Shown: in pieces, positions 17,061 through 24,338 of the stretch | How positions within the stretch are numbered: position 1 is the first letter of the stretch | Layout: every line of letters begins with the position of its first letter | Assembly: GCF_019510245.1 (NCBI RefSeq) | Contig: NZ_JAEKKT010000150.1 | Coordinates: forward strand, 25,177 to 89,176 | Reading direction: 5' to 3' | Source: Streptomyces sp. | GTDB taxonomy: Bacteria > Actinomycetota > Actinomycetes > Streptomycetales > Streptomycetaceae | DNA length: 64,000 nt | Position numbers and translations under genes: made by a program | The notes under the pieces: generated by a model | Seen by the model: the letters and a program-made list of their open reading frames with translations, nothing else | What the model was told of the DNA's origin: nothing | The model's database searches: none

Positions 17061-17116
17061 GGGCGCTGGGGGTACCCCGGCCGAAGGCTGGGGGAGGAAC
17101 TGCGCGACCAGCCCCC
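17050..17116. repeat. dispersed palindromic repeat, copy D (long form, overlaps otsB stop)
   Basis: GCGCCCC-GTA-GGGGCGC, then GGGGGTACCCCGGCCGAAGG, then GGGGGAGGAACTGCGCGACC. It fills the space between the convergent otsB and otsA genes and may serve as a shared terminator. Confidence 0.8.
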
Positions 17117-17145
17117 ACCGCCCCGCAGCCGAATCTCTACCGGGG

Positions 17146-18582
17146 CTACCCGCCCAACGCCCCCAACTGCTCAAGAAACCAGGCCGCCGGCGGCAACGCC
17201 GTAGCCGCCTCGGCGAGCCTCTTGCACCGCTCCGCCCGCTCGTCCACCGGCATGGCCAGCGCCAGCGCCAGCGCTTCGGCCGTCCCCCCGATGTCGTACG
17301 GGTTCACGACCAGCGCGTCCTCGCCCAGCTCCTCGTACGCCCCGGCCTCCCGCGACAGCACGAGCACACACCCCTCGTCCGACACCACGGGAATCTCCTT
17401 GGCGACCAGGTTCATGCCGTCCCGGATCGGGTTCACGAGCGCCACGTCGGCCAGCCGGTACGCCGCGAGCGAGCGTGCGAAGTCGTCCTTGACGTGCAGG
17501 ACCACCGGCGTCCAACCGGGCGTCCCGTAGGCGGCGTTGATCTCGTCGGCCACCCGCTGCACTTCCGCGGTGTAGTCCCGGTAGACGGCGAGGTCCTGCC
17601 GCGACGGATACGCGAACGCGACATGCACCACCCGCTCCCGCCACTCGGGGTGGTCGTCGAGCAGCTGCCGGTACGCCAGCAGGCCCCGCACGATGTTCTT
17701 CGACAGCTCCGTCCGGTCGACCCGGACGATCGTCTTCCGACCTTCCCCGATCTCCTCCCGAAGAGCGGCCATCCGCTCGCCGACGTCCGGTTCGTGCGAG
17801 CGCTTCCGCAGGAAGTCCGCGTCGGCCCCCAGCCCGTGCACCCCGATCCGGGTGCCGCCGGACGACGGATCGGCGGCCGGGATCCCCGGGCCGAGCACCG
17901 CGTGACAGCAGTCGACGAACGCGTCCGCCCACCGTCGCGTCAGGAACGCCGCGTGATCGGCGCCCAGGATCCCGCTCAGCAGCTCCGCCGCGATGTCGTC
18001 GGGCAGGAGCCGGAAGTAGTCCGGCGGTGCCCAGGGGGTGTGGGAGAAGTGGCCGATGCGCAGGTCGGGGCGGAGCCGGCGGAGCATCCGCGGGGCCAGT
18101 GCCAGGTGGTAGTCCTGGATGACCACCACCGCCCCCTGCCCGGCCTCCTGCGCCAGCGCTTCCGCGAAGGCGCGGTTGTAGGCCTGGTACGAAGCCCACT
18201 GCCGCCGGAACTCCGCGTCGAAGACCGGCTCCAGCGGGGTCTGGTAGAGCATGTGGTGGACGAACCAGAGGACCGAGTTCGCGATGCCGTTGTAGGCGTC
18301 GGCGAACACGTCCGCGTCGATGTCGAGCATCCGGACCTGCTGCCCGCCGGTCTCCCCGGCCGGCAGCCTGCCGCCCTCGGCCCGCCGTACCGCCTCCCGG
18401 TCACCGTCGCCCAGGGCCGCGCAGACCCAGACCGCGTTCGCGTCCGGCCCGATGGCCGACAGCCCTGATACCAGTCCGCCGCCGCCCCGTCTGGCGTGCA
18501 GCGAACCGTCTTCGCGCAGCTGGTAGGAGACCGGGCCGCGGTTCGAGGCGACCAGCACCTCGGCACCGCCGGTGGAAGCCAT
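17146..18582 (-). CDS. otsA: alpha,alpha-trehalose-phosphate synthase (UDP-forming)
   Basis: 478 residues with a GT20 fold. N-terminal VLVASNRGPVSY and RRGGGGLVSGL, substrate/nucleotide segments VIQDYHLALAPRML, VDRTELSKNIVRGL (Arg and Lys contacting phosphate) and NPIRDGMNLVAKEI. It condenses a nucleotide-sugar glucose with glucose-6-P. I chose the start at 18582 (MASTGGAEVLVASNRG); upstream ATGs at 18594 and 18603 are possible and no ribosome site decides. It is convergent with otsB. Confidence 0.93.
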   Translation of the reverse strand: MASTGGAEVLVASNRGPVSYQLREDGSLHARRGGGGLVSGLSAIGPDANAVWVCAALGDGDREAVRRAEGGRLPAGETGGQQVRMLDIDADVFADAYNGIANSVLWFVHHMLYQTPLEPVFDAEFRRQWASYQAYNRAFAEALAQEAGQGAVVVIQDYHLALAPRMLRRLRPDLRIGHFSHTPWAPPDYFRLLPDDIAAELLSGILGADHAAFLTRRWADAFVDCCHAVLGPGIPAADPSSGGTRIGVHGLGADADFLRKRSHEPDVGERMAALREEIGEGRKTIVRVDRTELSKNIVRGLLAYRQLLDDHPEWRERVVHVAFAYPSRQDLAVYRDYTAEVQRVADEINAAYGTPGWTPVVLHVKDDFARSLAAYRLADVALVNPIRDGMNLVAKEIPVVSDEGCVLVLSREAGAYEELGEDALVVNPYDIGGTAEALALALAMPVDERAERCKRLAEAATALPPAAWFLEQLGALGG

Positions 18583-18629
18583 GGGGAAAGCCATACGCCA
18601 CAACCTAGCCCGGCTCGTAAACGCTCAAA

Positions 18630-18670
18630 CGTACGGCCGCGCCCGACGCGCCGCCGTATACGGCCGTACG
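18630..18670 (-). terminator. inverted repeat after gpgS
   Basis: Perfect 10-bp arms CGTACGGCCG / CGGCCGTACG around a 21-base GC-rich centre, directly beyond the gpgS stop and before otsA. A terminator is the likely role. Confidence 0.5.
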
Positions 18671-18676
18671 GCGAAG

Positions 18677-19669
18677 TCACGCCACCTTGCGTTCGGCGTA
18701 CTCCGCGATCTCCACCATCGGGGGCCGTTCCTCCGTGTCCACGGAGTACGTGCGCGGTTCGAAGCCGTCCTCGCCCCGTTCGAACTGGGTGAGGGAGGGG
18801 CGGATCAGATGGCCGCGGGCCAGCCGGAGCTGCGCCGTGCGGTAGATCGCGGCGGACATCCGGCCGAGGGCCTGGCCGTCCTGGTGGCGGTGCTTGCGGA
18901 CGCCGACGTCCACCTGGGCGAGGGCGTCGAGGCCGACCAGGTGCAGGGCGTCGACCAGCATGCCCAGCTCCACGCCGTAGCCGACCGGGAAGGGGAGCTG
19001 TTCCAGCAGCGAGCGGCGGGCCGCGTACTCGCCGCCGAGCGGCTGGACGAAGCCGGCCAGCTGGGGCCAGTGCATGTTCAGCAGCGGACGGGCCATCAGC
19101 TCGGTGACCCGGCCGCCCTGTCCGGCGGCGCCGCCGAGCGGGCGGTCGTACATCGCCTTGACCAGGTCCACGTCCGGGTCGGTGAGGAGCGGGCCGACGA
19201 TGCCGGTGACGAAGTCGGAGGAGAACTCGCGCAGGTCGGCGTCGACGAAGCAGACGATGTCCCCGGTGGTGACCAGGAGGGAGCGCCAGAGGACCTCGCC
19301 CTTGCCGGGCACGGCGGGGATGCGGGGCAGGATCGCGTCGCGGTGCACGACGCGGGCGCCGGCCGCCGCGGCGACGGCGGCCGTGCGGTCGGTGGAGCCG
19401 GAGTCGACGACCACGATCTCGTCGACGAGCGGCACCTGCTGCATGAGGTCGTGGCGGATGATCGCGACGATGTCGCCGACGGTCTCCTCCTCGTTGAGCG
19501 CGGGCAGCACGACGCTGACCGTCTGCCCGGAGGACCGTTTGGCGGCCATGACCCGGTGCAGGGGACGATCGGATACGGACCAGGAGCGGGTGGCCAGCCA
19601 GCGCTCGACTTCTTCCAGCACGGTCAGCGGCTCCTCACTGTCACGGTCACACGACGAGGTGTGATCCAT
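18677..19669 (-). CDS. gpgS: glucosyl-3-phosphoglycerate synthase
   Basis: 330 residues, GT-A fold of family GT81. The donor-binding start is VSVVLPALNEEETVGDIVAI, then EIVVVDSGSTDRTA, the DxD motif CFVDADLREF, and VGYGVELGMLVD with HQDGQALGRMS near the active site. It transfers glucose to 3-phosphoglycerate, the first step to glucosylglycerate. The enzyme is also used for methylglucose lipopolysaccharide initiation in mycobacteria. Neighbouring otsA/otsB make trehalose, so this is a small cluster for compatible-solute sugars. Confidence 0.88.
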   Translation of the reverse strand: MDHTSSCDRDSEEPLTVLEEVERWLATRSWSVSDRPLHRVMAAKRSSGQTVSVVLPALNEEETVGDIVAIIRHDLMQQVPLVDEIVVVDSGSTDRTAAVAAAAGARVVHRDAILPRIPAVPGKGEVLWRSLLVTTGDIVCFVDADLREFSSDFVTGIVGPLLTDPDVDLVKAMYDRPLGGAAGQGGRVTELMARPLLNMHWPQLAGFVQPLGGEYAARRSLLEQLPFPVGYGVELGMLVDALHLVGLDALAQVDVGVRKHRHQDGQALGRMSAAIYRTAQLRLARGHLIRPSLTQFERGEDGFEPRTYSVDTEERPPMVEIAEYAERKVA

Positions 19670-19780
19670 CTCGCGGTTCGGACGACTCTCTCAACTGTCC
19701 TGGCCTTCGGTTACAGTCTTGAACAGCGCCGATGACCATCGCATGTCCTGGGGTCACCGGCCGTTGACAACCGCATACAG

Positions 19781-19938
19781 CTCATCCAGAGGGGCAGAGG
19801 GAAACGGCCCGATGAAGCCCCGGCAACCCTCCAGTCGGTTCTCGTAGATCGCCGATCAGTGTCGATCGTCCGCGAGGCTCCCGGCTAGGGAAGGTGCCAA
19901 ATCCGTCTCACGGCGAGATGCGTCGTGAGGAAGATGAG
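19781..19938 (+). ncRNA. SAM-I (S-box) riboswitch leader of thrC
   Basis: P1 strands CTCATC (19781-19786) and GATGAG (19933-19938) enclose the conserved core. AGAGGGGCAGAGGGAAACGG is followed by CCCGATGAAGCCCCGGCAACC, then a variable P3 arm, GGTGCCAAATCC, and a P4 arm CTCACG/CGTGAG. This is the SAM-I layout with its kink-turn sequence. The 3' strand of P1 runs into GAGGAGAAAGGG, the only purine-rich site before the thrC ATG. Binding of SAM could therefore hide the ribosome site and lower translation. The mechanism is inference. Confidence 0.88.
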
Positions 19939-19958
19939 GAGAAAGGGCCTCGCCTCAC

Positions 19959-21242
19959 ATGGCTGTGCAGACTGTTGCAAGCACCACGGATTCCACCGTC
20001 GACCTCGGTCCCGCCGCTGCCCTCAGCTGCCGCGAGTGCGGTCACCGCGTGCCGCTCGGCCCGGTGTTCGCCTGCGAGGAGTGTTTCGGCCCGCTGGAGA
20101 TCGCGTACGACTTCTCGGCCTACGACACCGAGGAGCTCCGCAAGCGGATCGAAGCGGGTCCCGCGAACATCTGGCGCTACGCGCCGCTGCTGCCCGTCCC
20201 CGCGGACGTGGCCACCAAGCCGAACATCAACCCCGGCTGGACCAAGCTCGTCAAGGCCGACAACCTGGCCCGCGAGCTCGGGGTGACCGGCGGGCTGTAC
20301 GTGAAGGACGACTCCGGCAACCCGACGCACTCCTTCAAGGACCGCGTCGTCGCCCAGGCCGTCGAGGCCGCCCGCGCCTTCGGCTACACCACCCTCTCCT
20401 GCTCCTCCACGGGCAACCTGGCCGGCGCGGTCGGCGCCGCCGCCGCCCGGGCCGGCTTCCGTTCCTGCGTGTTCATCCCGCACGACCTGGAGCAGGGCAA
20501 GGTCGTCATGGCCGCGATCTACGGCGGCGAACTCGTCGGCATCGAGGGCAACTACGACGACGTGAACCGTTTCTGCTCCGAGTTGATCGGCGACTCGGCC
20601 GGCGAGGGCTGGGGCTTCGTCAACGTCAACCTGCGGCCGTACTACGCGGAGGGCTCCAAGACCCTGGCGTACGAGATCTGCGAGCAGCTCGGCTGGGAGA
20701 TCCCGGACCAGCTGGTCATCCCGATCGCCTCGGGCTCGCAGCTCACGAAGATCGACAAGGGTCTGCAGGAGCTGATCAAGCTCGGTCTCGTCGAGGACAA
20801 GCCGTACAAGATCTTCGGTGCCCAGGCCGAGGGGTGCTCGCCGGTGTCGGTGGCCTACAAGGAGGGCCACGACGTGGTCCGCCCGCAGAAGCCGAACACC
20901 ATCGCCAAGTCGCTGGCCATCGGCAACCCGGCCGACGGGCCGTACGTCCTCGACGTCGCGCGGCGCACCGGCGGCGCGGTGGAGGACGTCACCGACGAGC
21001 AAGTCGTCGACGCCATCAAACTGCTCGCGCGGACCGAGGGAATCTTCGCGGAAACCGCCGGCGGGGTGACGGTTGGAGTCACCAAAAAGCTCATTGAGAA
21101 TGGGTTGATTGATCCGGCGAAGTCGGTCGTTGTACTCAACACCGGTGATGGCCTGAAGACGCTGGACGCGGTTGCCGGGACCGGGCTCACCGCCACCATT
21201 CGCCCGAATCTGGAGTCTTTCCGCGAGGCCGGGCTCGCCTGA
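19959..21242 (+). CDS. thrC: threonine synthase
   Basis: 427 residues, PLP fold-type II. The N-terminus carries a C-x2-C ... C-x2-C zinc-ribbon-like segment (CRECG, CEECF). The PLP lysine lies in DSGNPTHSFKDRVVAQA, the phosphate-binding loop is SCSSTGNLAGAVGA, and the C-terminal VLNTGDGLKTLDAV is conserved. It converts O-phosphohomoserine to threonine. Regulation by a SAM riboswitch makes sense because homoserine is also the methionine precursor. The MoaD-like gene follows 42 bases later. Confidence 0.96.
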   Translation: MAVQTVASTTDSTVDLGPAAALSCRECGHRVPLGPVFACEECFGPLEIAYDFSAYDTEELRKRIEAGPANIWRYAPLLPVPADVATKPNINPGWTKLVKADNLARELGVTGGLYVKDDSGNPTHSFKDRVVAQAVEAARAFGYTTLSCSSTGNLAGAVGAAAARAGFRSCVFIPHDLEQGKVVMAAIYGGELVGIEGNYDDVNRFCSELIGDSAGEGWGFVNVNLRPYYAEGSKTLAYEICEQLGWEIPDQLVIPIASGSQLTKIDKGLQELIKLGLVEDKPYKIFGAQAEGCSPVSVAYKEGHDVVRPQKPNTIAKSLAIGNPADGPYVLDVARRTGGAVEDVTDEQVVDAIKLLARTEGIFAETAGGVTVGVTKKLIENGLIDPAKSVVVLNTGDGLKTLDAVAGTGLTATIRPNLESFREAGLA

Positions 21243-21284
21243 GTCCCCGAGAATTAGGGCGTTGCCCAGACCGGAGGTAAAAAC

Positions 21285-21560
21285 GTGAGCGTCACCGTTC
21301 GCATCCCCACCATCCTGCGCACCTACACCGGCGGTCAGGCCGAAGTCGCCGCCGAAGGAGCCACCCTCGGCGAAGTCATCTCCGACCTGGAGAAGAACCA
21401 CACCGGGATCTCCGCGCGCGTCCTCGACGACCAGGGCAAGCTGCGCCGGTTCGTCAACGTGTACGTCAACGACGACGACGTGCGGTTCGAGCAGGGCCTG
21501 GAGACCGCCACCCCGGACGGCGCCGGCGTCTCCATCATCCCGGCCGTCGCGGGCGGCTGA
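21285..21560 (+). CDS. MoaD/ThiS-family ubiquitin-like sulfur carrier
   Basis: 91 residues with a beta-grasp fold (VTVRIPTILRTYTGGQ, FVNVYVNDDDVRF) ending ...PAVAGG. The C-terminal Gly-Gly is the site of thiocarboxylation. It resembles mycobacterial CysO (sulfur carrier for cysteine synthesis) and the actinobacterial MoaD-like group as much as molybdopterin MoaD. It follows thrC at 42 bases, as in mycobacteria and Streptomyces, which favours a sulfur amino-acid role. Confidence 0.85.
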   Translation: MSVTVRIPTILRTYTGGQAEVAAEGATLGEVISDLEKNHTGISARVLDDQGKLRRFVNVYVNDDDVRFEQGLETATPDGAGVSIIPAVAGG

Positions 21561-21637
21561 CCTGCCGACCTGCTTGACAGGCTGATCGAATGACCGAACA
21601 TTACCTTCGGTAACGCCGATCACCGACTGTTCATCTG

Positions 21638-21672
21638 ATTGCCCCCTCCGTGAGAGAAGCGGAGGGGGCAAT
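21638..21672 (+). terminator. hairpin terminator after the thrC-moaD operon
   Basis: 13-bp perfect arms ATTGCCCCCTCCG / CGGAGGGGGCAAT with a nine-base loop, 77 bases after the MoaD-like stop. The rest of the 21561-22028 gap holds the long leader and promoter region of the cold-shock gene. Confidence 0.8.
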
Positions 21673-22028
21673 TCTGTGTGGTTGAGCGCGGTAGAGTTGG
21701 GGAACACGGCCCCGATCTCCAGGTCGGGAGCCCCGTATTCGATACCGCGAGCCCGGCAAGAAGTAGCCAAAGTGTGCGGGTTGTATGCGGCTTTTGTGGC
21801 CTTTGCGGGGCCCGACTTGCCCTGAATTCGGCCGAATTCTTGCTACATTCCGGACCCCTTCCGTCCAGAATTCTCGTCCGATTGACCTGTTGCAGACGGC
21901 AGTTGGACAGATACATTCAGCCGCGGTCGACGCGTTCCGGCGCACGCCCCCAACCAATGGGGGGTGAGGTCTGACCCGGATCCGCGAAGTGTGGATCTGT
22001 GCAAGGGCCAGTAATAGGGGAGTTAGGC

Positions 22029-22235
22029 ATGGCTCAGGGCACCGTCAAGTGGTTCAACGCGGAGAAGGGGTACGGCTTCATCGCGGTCGACGGTGGTGCG
22101 GATGTTTTCGTCCACTACAGCGCGATTCAGATGGACGGCTACCGCACCCTGGAAGAGGGTCAGCGGGTCGATTTCGAGATCTCGCAGGGCCAGAAGGGGC
22201 CGCAGGCGGACATGGTCCGGCTGGCGACCGGCTGA
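22029..22235 (+). CDS. cold-shock domain protein (ScoF/CspA type)
   Basis: 68 residues: MAQGTVKWFNAEKGYGFIAV with RNP1 (KGYGFI) and RNP2 (VFVHYSAI) motifs, a full OB-fold cold-shock domain and nothing more. It is a single-stranded nucleic acid chaperone. The start at 22029 follows AGGGGAGTTAGGC. An upstream in-frame codon at 21999 is ignored because the family begins at MAQGTVK. It lies beside groEL2, as in S. coelicolor. A long untranslated leader is likely and may have a regulatory role. Confidence 0.95.
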   Translation: MAQGTVKWFNAEKGYGFIAVDGGADVFVHYSAIQMDGYRTLEEGQRVDFEISQGQKGPQADMVRLATG

Positions 22236-22277
22236 AGCACGCGCCGACTGACAGCGTCGTTCTTCTGTACTTCTTCG

Positions 22278-22311
22278 AAGGGCTCGTGCCTCCCGGGGCG
22301 CGGGCCCTTCG
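22278..22311 (+). terminator. hairpin after the cold-shock gene
   Basis: GAAGGGC ... GCCCTTC arms with a GC-rich imperfect stem between, about 43 bases after the stop codon. Confidence 0.6.
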
Positions 22312-22450
22312 GCATGCCCGGCGCATGGCCGGCGCATGCCTGGCGCACGCCCGGGAGGCCTGACTCCGGCGGCCGATGCCCGGCAGGCGCCTGCGCCCGC
22401 CCGTCACCCGACCGCCACCCCTCAACGAGCACTCGCTTCGCGAGCGCGCC

Positions 22451-22476
22451 TTGCACTCTCGGTGGGCGAGTGCTAA
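22451..22476. promoter_or_regulatory. CIRCE element 1 (HrcA operator) of groEL2
   Basis: TTGCACTC-N9-GAGTGCTAA, close to the CIRCE consensus TTAGCACTC-N9-GAGTGCTAA, about 165 bases before the groEL2 start. Confidence 0.85.
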
Positions 22477-22485
22477 TCATTGGCG

Positions 22486-22512
22486 TTAGCACTCTGAAGG
22501 TGAGAGTGACAA
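22486..22512. promoter_or_regulatory. CIRCE element 2 of groEL2
   Basis: TTAGCACTC-N9-GAGTGACAA. Its left half is perfect and its right half is degenerate. It is separated from element 1 by another nine bases, so four half-sites are equally spaced. Confidence 0.75.
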
Positions 22513-22638
22513 CGAAGGACCGGGTCGGTGAGGCCCGCAGGCCGGGTGGGGCAAGGAACCCACGGGTCGGCGAGCCGTCCGTCGCGGGCGCGGGCGCGGT
22601 CCGAAGACTCACCCCCAGTCCTGGAGGGACCACTTCAC

Positions 22639-24261
22639 ATGGCCAAGATCATCGCGTTCGACGAGGAGGCGCGGCGCGGCCTTGAGCGCGGTATGAACCA
22701 GCTCGCCGACGCCGTCAAGGTCACCCTCGGCCCCAAGGGCCGCAACGTCGTCCTTGAGAAGAAGTGGGGCGCCCCCACGATCACCAACGATGGTGTGTCC
22801 ATCGCCAAGGAGATCGAGCTGGAGGACCCGTACGAGAAGATCGGCGCCGAGCTGGTCAAGGAAGTCGCCAAGAAGACGGACGACGTCGCCGGTGACGGTA
22901 CGACCACCGCGACCGTTCTCGCCCAGGCCCTGGTCCGCGAGGGCCTGCGCAACGTGGCCGCGGGTGCCAACCCGATGGCCCTGAAGCGCGGTATCGAGAA
23001 GGCCGTCGAGGCCGTCTCCGGTGCCCTCCTGGAGCAGGCGAAGGACGTCGAGACCAAGGAGCAGATCGCCTCCACGGCCTCCATCTCCGCCGCCGACACC
23101 CAGATCGGCGAGCTCATCGCCGAGGCCATGGACAAGGTCGGCAAGGAAGGCGTCATCACCGTCGAGGAGTCCCAGACCTTCGGTCTGGAGCTGGAGCTCA
23201 CCGAGGGCATGCGCTTCGACAAGGGCTACATCTCGGCGTACTTCGCCACCGACATGGAGCGTATGGAGGCGTCCCTCGACGACCCGTACATCCTGATCGC
23301 CAACTCGAAGATCGGCTCCGTCAAGGACCTGCTCCCGCTGCTGGAGAAGGTCATGCAGTCGGGCAAGCCGCTGCTGATCATCGCCGAGGACGTCGAGGGC
23401 GAGGCCCTGTCGACCCTGGTCGTCAACAAGATCCGCGGCACCTTCAAGTCCGTCGCCGTCAAGGCCCCGGGCTTCGGCGACCGCCGCAAGGCGATGCTGA
23501 ACGACATCGCCATCCTCACCGGTGGCGAGGTCATCTCCGAGGAGGTCGGTCTCAAGCTGGAGAACACGACCCTCGACCTGCTGGGCCGCGCCCGCAAGGT
23601 GGTCATCACCAAGGACGAGACCACCATCGTCGACGGCGCCGGCTCCACCGAGCAGGTCCAGGGCCGGGTCAACCAGATCCGCGCCGAGATCGAGCAGTCC
23701 GACTCGGACTACGACCGCGAGAAGCTCCAGGAGCGCCTGGCGAAGCTCGCCGGTGGCGTCGCCGTCATCAAGGCCGGTGCCGCGACCGAGGTCGAGCTCA
23801 AGGAGCGCAAGCACCGCATCGAGGACGCCGTGCGCAACGCCAAGGCGGCCGTCGAGGAGGGCATCGTCGCCGGTGGTGGCGTGGCCCTGCTGCAGGCCTC
23901 CCAGGTCTTCGAGAAGCTGGAGCTGGAGGGTGACGAGGCGACCGGCGCACAGGCCGTGAAGCTCGCCCTCGAGGCCCCGCTGAAGCAGATCGCCGTCAAC
24001 GCCGGCCTCGAGGGTGGCGTCGTGGTGGAGAAGGTCCGCAACCTCACCCCGGGTCACGGCCTGAACGCCGCGACCGGTGAGTACGTCGACCTGGTCGCCG
24101 AGGGCATCATCGACCCGGCGAAGGTGACCCGCTCTGCCCTGCAGAACGCCGCCTCCATCGCCGCGCTGTTCCTCACCACCGAGGCCGTCATCGCCGACAA
24201 GCCTGAGAAGGCCGCCGCGGCCGCTCCGGGCGGCATGCCGGGCGGTGACATGGACTTCTGA
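22639..24261 (+). CDS. groEL2: chaperonin GroEL2
   Basis: 540 residues. Classical motifs: VTLGPKGRNVVLEKKWGAP, AGDGTTTATVLAQ (ATP site), AVKAPGFGDRRKAML, VEEGIVAGGGVALL. It ends PGGMPGGDMDF, a GGM-type tail rather than the His-rich tail of actinobacterial GroEL1. There is no groES adjacent, as expected for the second copy. The ATG at 22639 follows CTGGAGGGACC. Two CIRCE sites upstream indicate HrcA heat-shock control. It is the housekeeping folding chaperonin. Confidence 0.97.
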   Translation: MAKIIAFDEEARRGLERGMNQLADAVKVTLGPKGRNVVLEKKWGAPTITNDGVSIAKEIELEDPYEKIGAELVKEVAKKTDDVAGDGTTTATVLAQALVREGLRNVAAGANPMALKRGIEKAVEAVSGALLEQAKDVETKEQIASTASISAADTQIGELIAEAMDKVGKEGVITVEESQTFGLELELTEGMRFDKGYISAYFATDMERMEASLDDPYILIANSKIGSVKDLLPLLEKVMQSGKPLLIIAEDVEGEALSTLVVNKIRGTFKSVAVKAPGFGDRRKAMLNDIAILTGGEVISEEVGLKLENTTLDLLGRARKVVITKDETTIVDGAGSTEQVQGRVNQIRAEIEQSDSDYDREKLQERLAKLAGGVAVIKAGAATEVELKERKHRIEDAVRNAKAAVEEGIVAGGGVALLQASQVFEKLELEGDEATGAQAVKLALEAPLKQIAVNAGLEGGVVVEKVRNLTPGHGLNAATGEYVDLVAEGIIDPAKVTRSALQNAASIAALFLTTEAVIADKPEKAAAAAPGGMPGGDMDF

Positions 24262-24294
24262 GCCTGAGGCTCGGACGTCCTGACGCAGCACCGA

Positions 24295-24329
24295 GGGCGG
24301 CACCCCCTGTTCGGCAGGGGGTGCCGCCC
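24295..24329. terminator. strong hairpin terminator between groEL2 and the convergent XRE gene
   Basis: 15-bp perfect arms GGGCGGCACCCCCTG / CAGGGGGTGCCGCCC around TTCGG. It lies between two converging genes, so it can act for both. Confidence 0.85.
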
Positions 24330-24338
24330 TTCGGCGTG

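Noticed and set aside
19764..19792. TTGACA as the -35 of a thrC promoter
   Set aside because: No -10 box at a usual distance is present, and the start would fall inside the riboswitch P1/P2 region. The promoter must lie further upstream.
22609..24303. Long open frame antisense to groEL2
   Set aside because: It is a mirror of GroEL codons (Leu/Asp/Gly-rich with no motif) and has no ribosome site. The same applies to long antisense frames over thrC (19908-21770), the PTS/murQ region (37736-39691), the HelD gene (46482-48575) and the GT87/XPB region (49120-51891).
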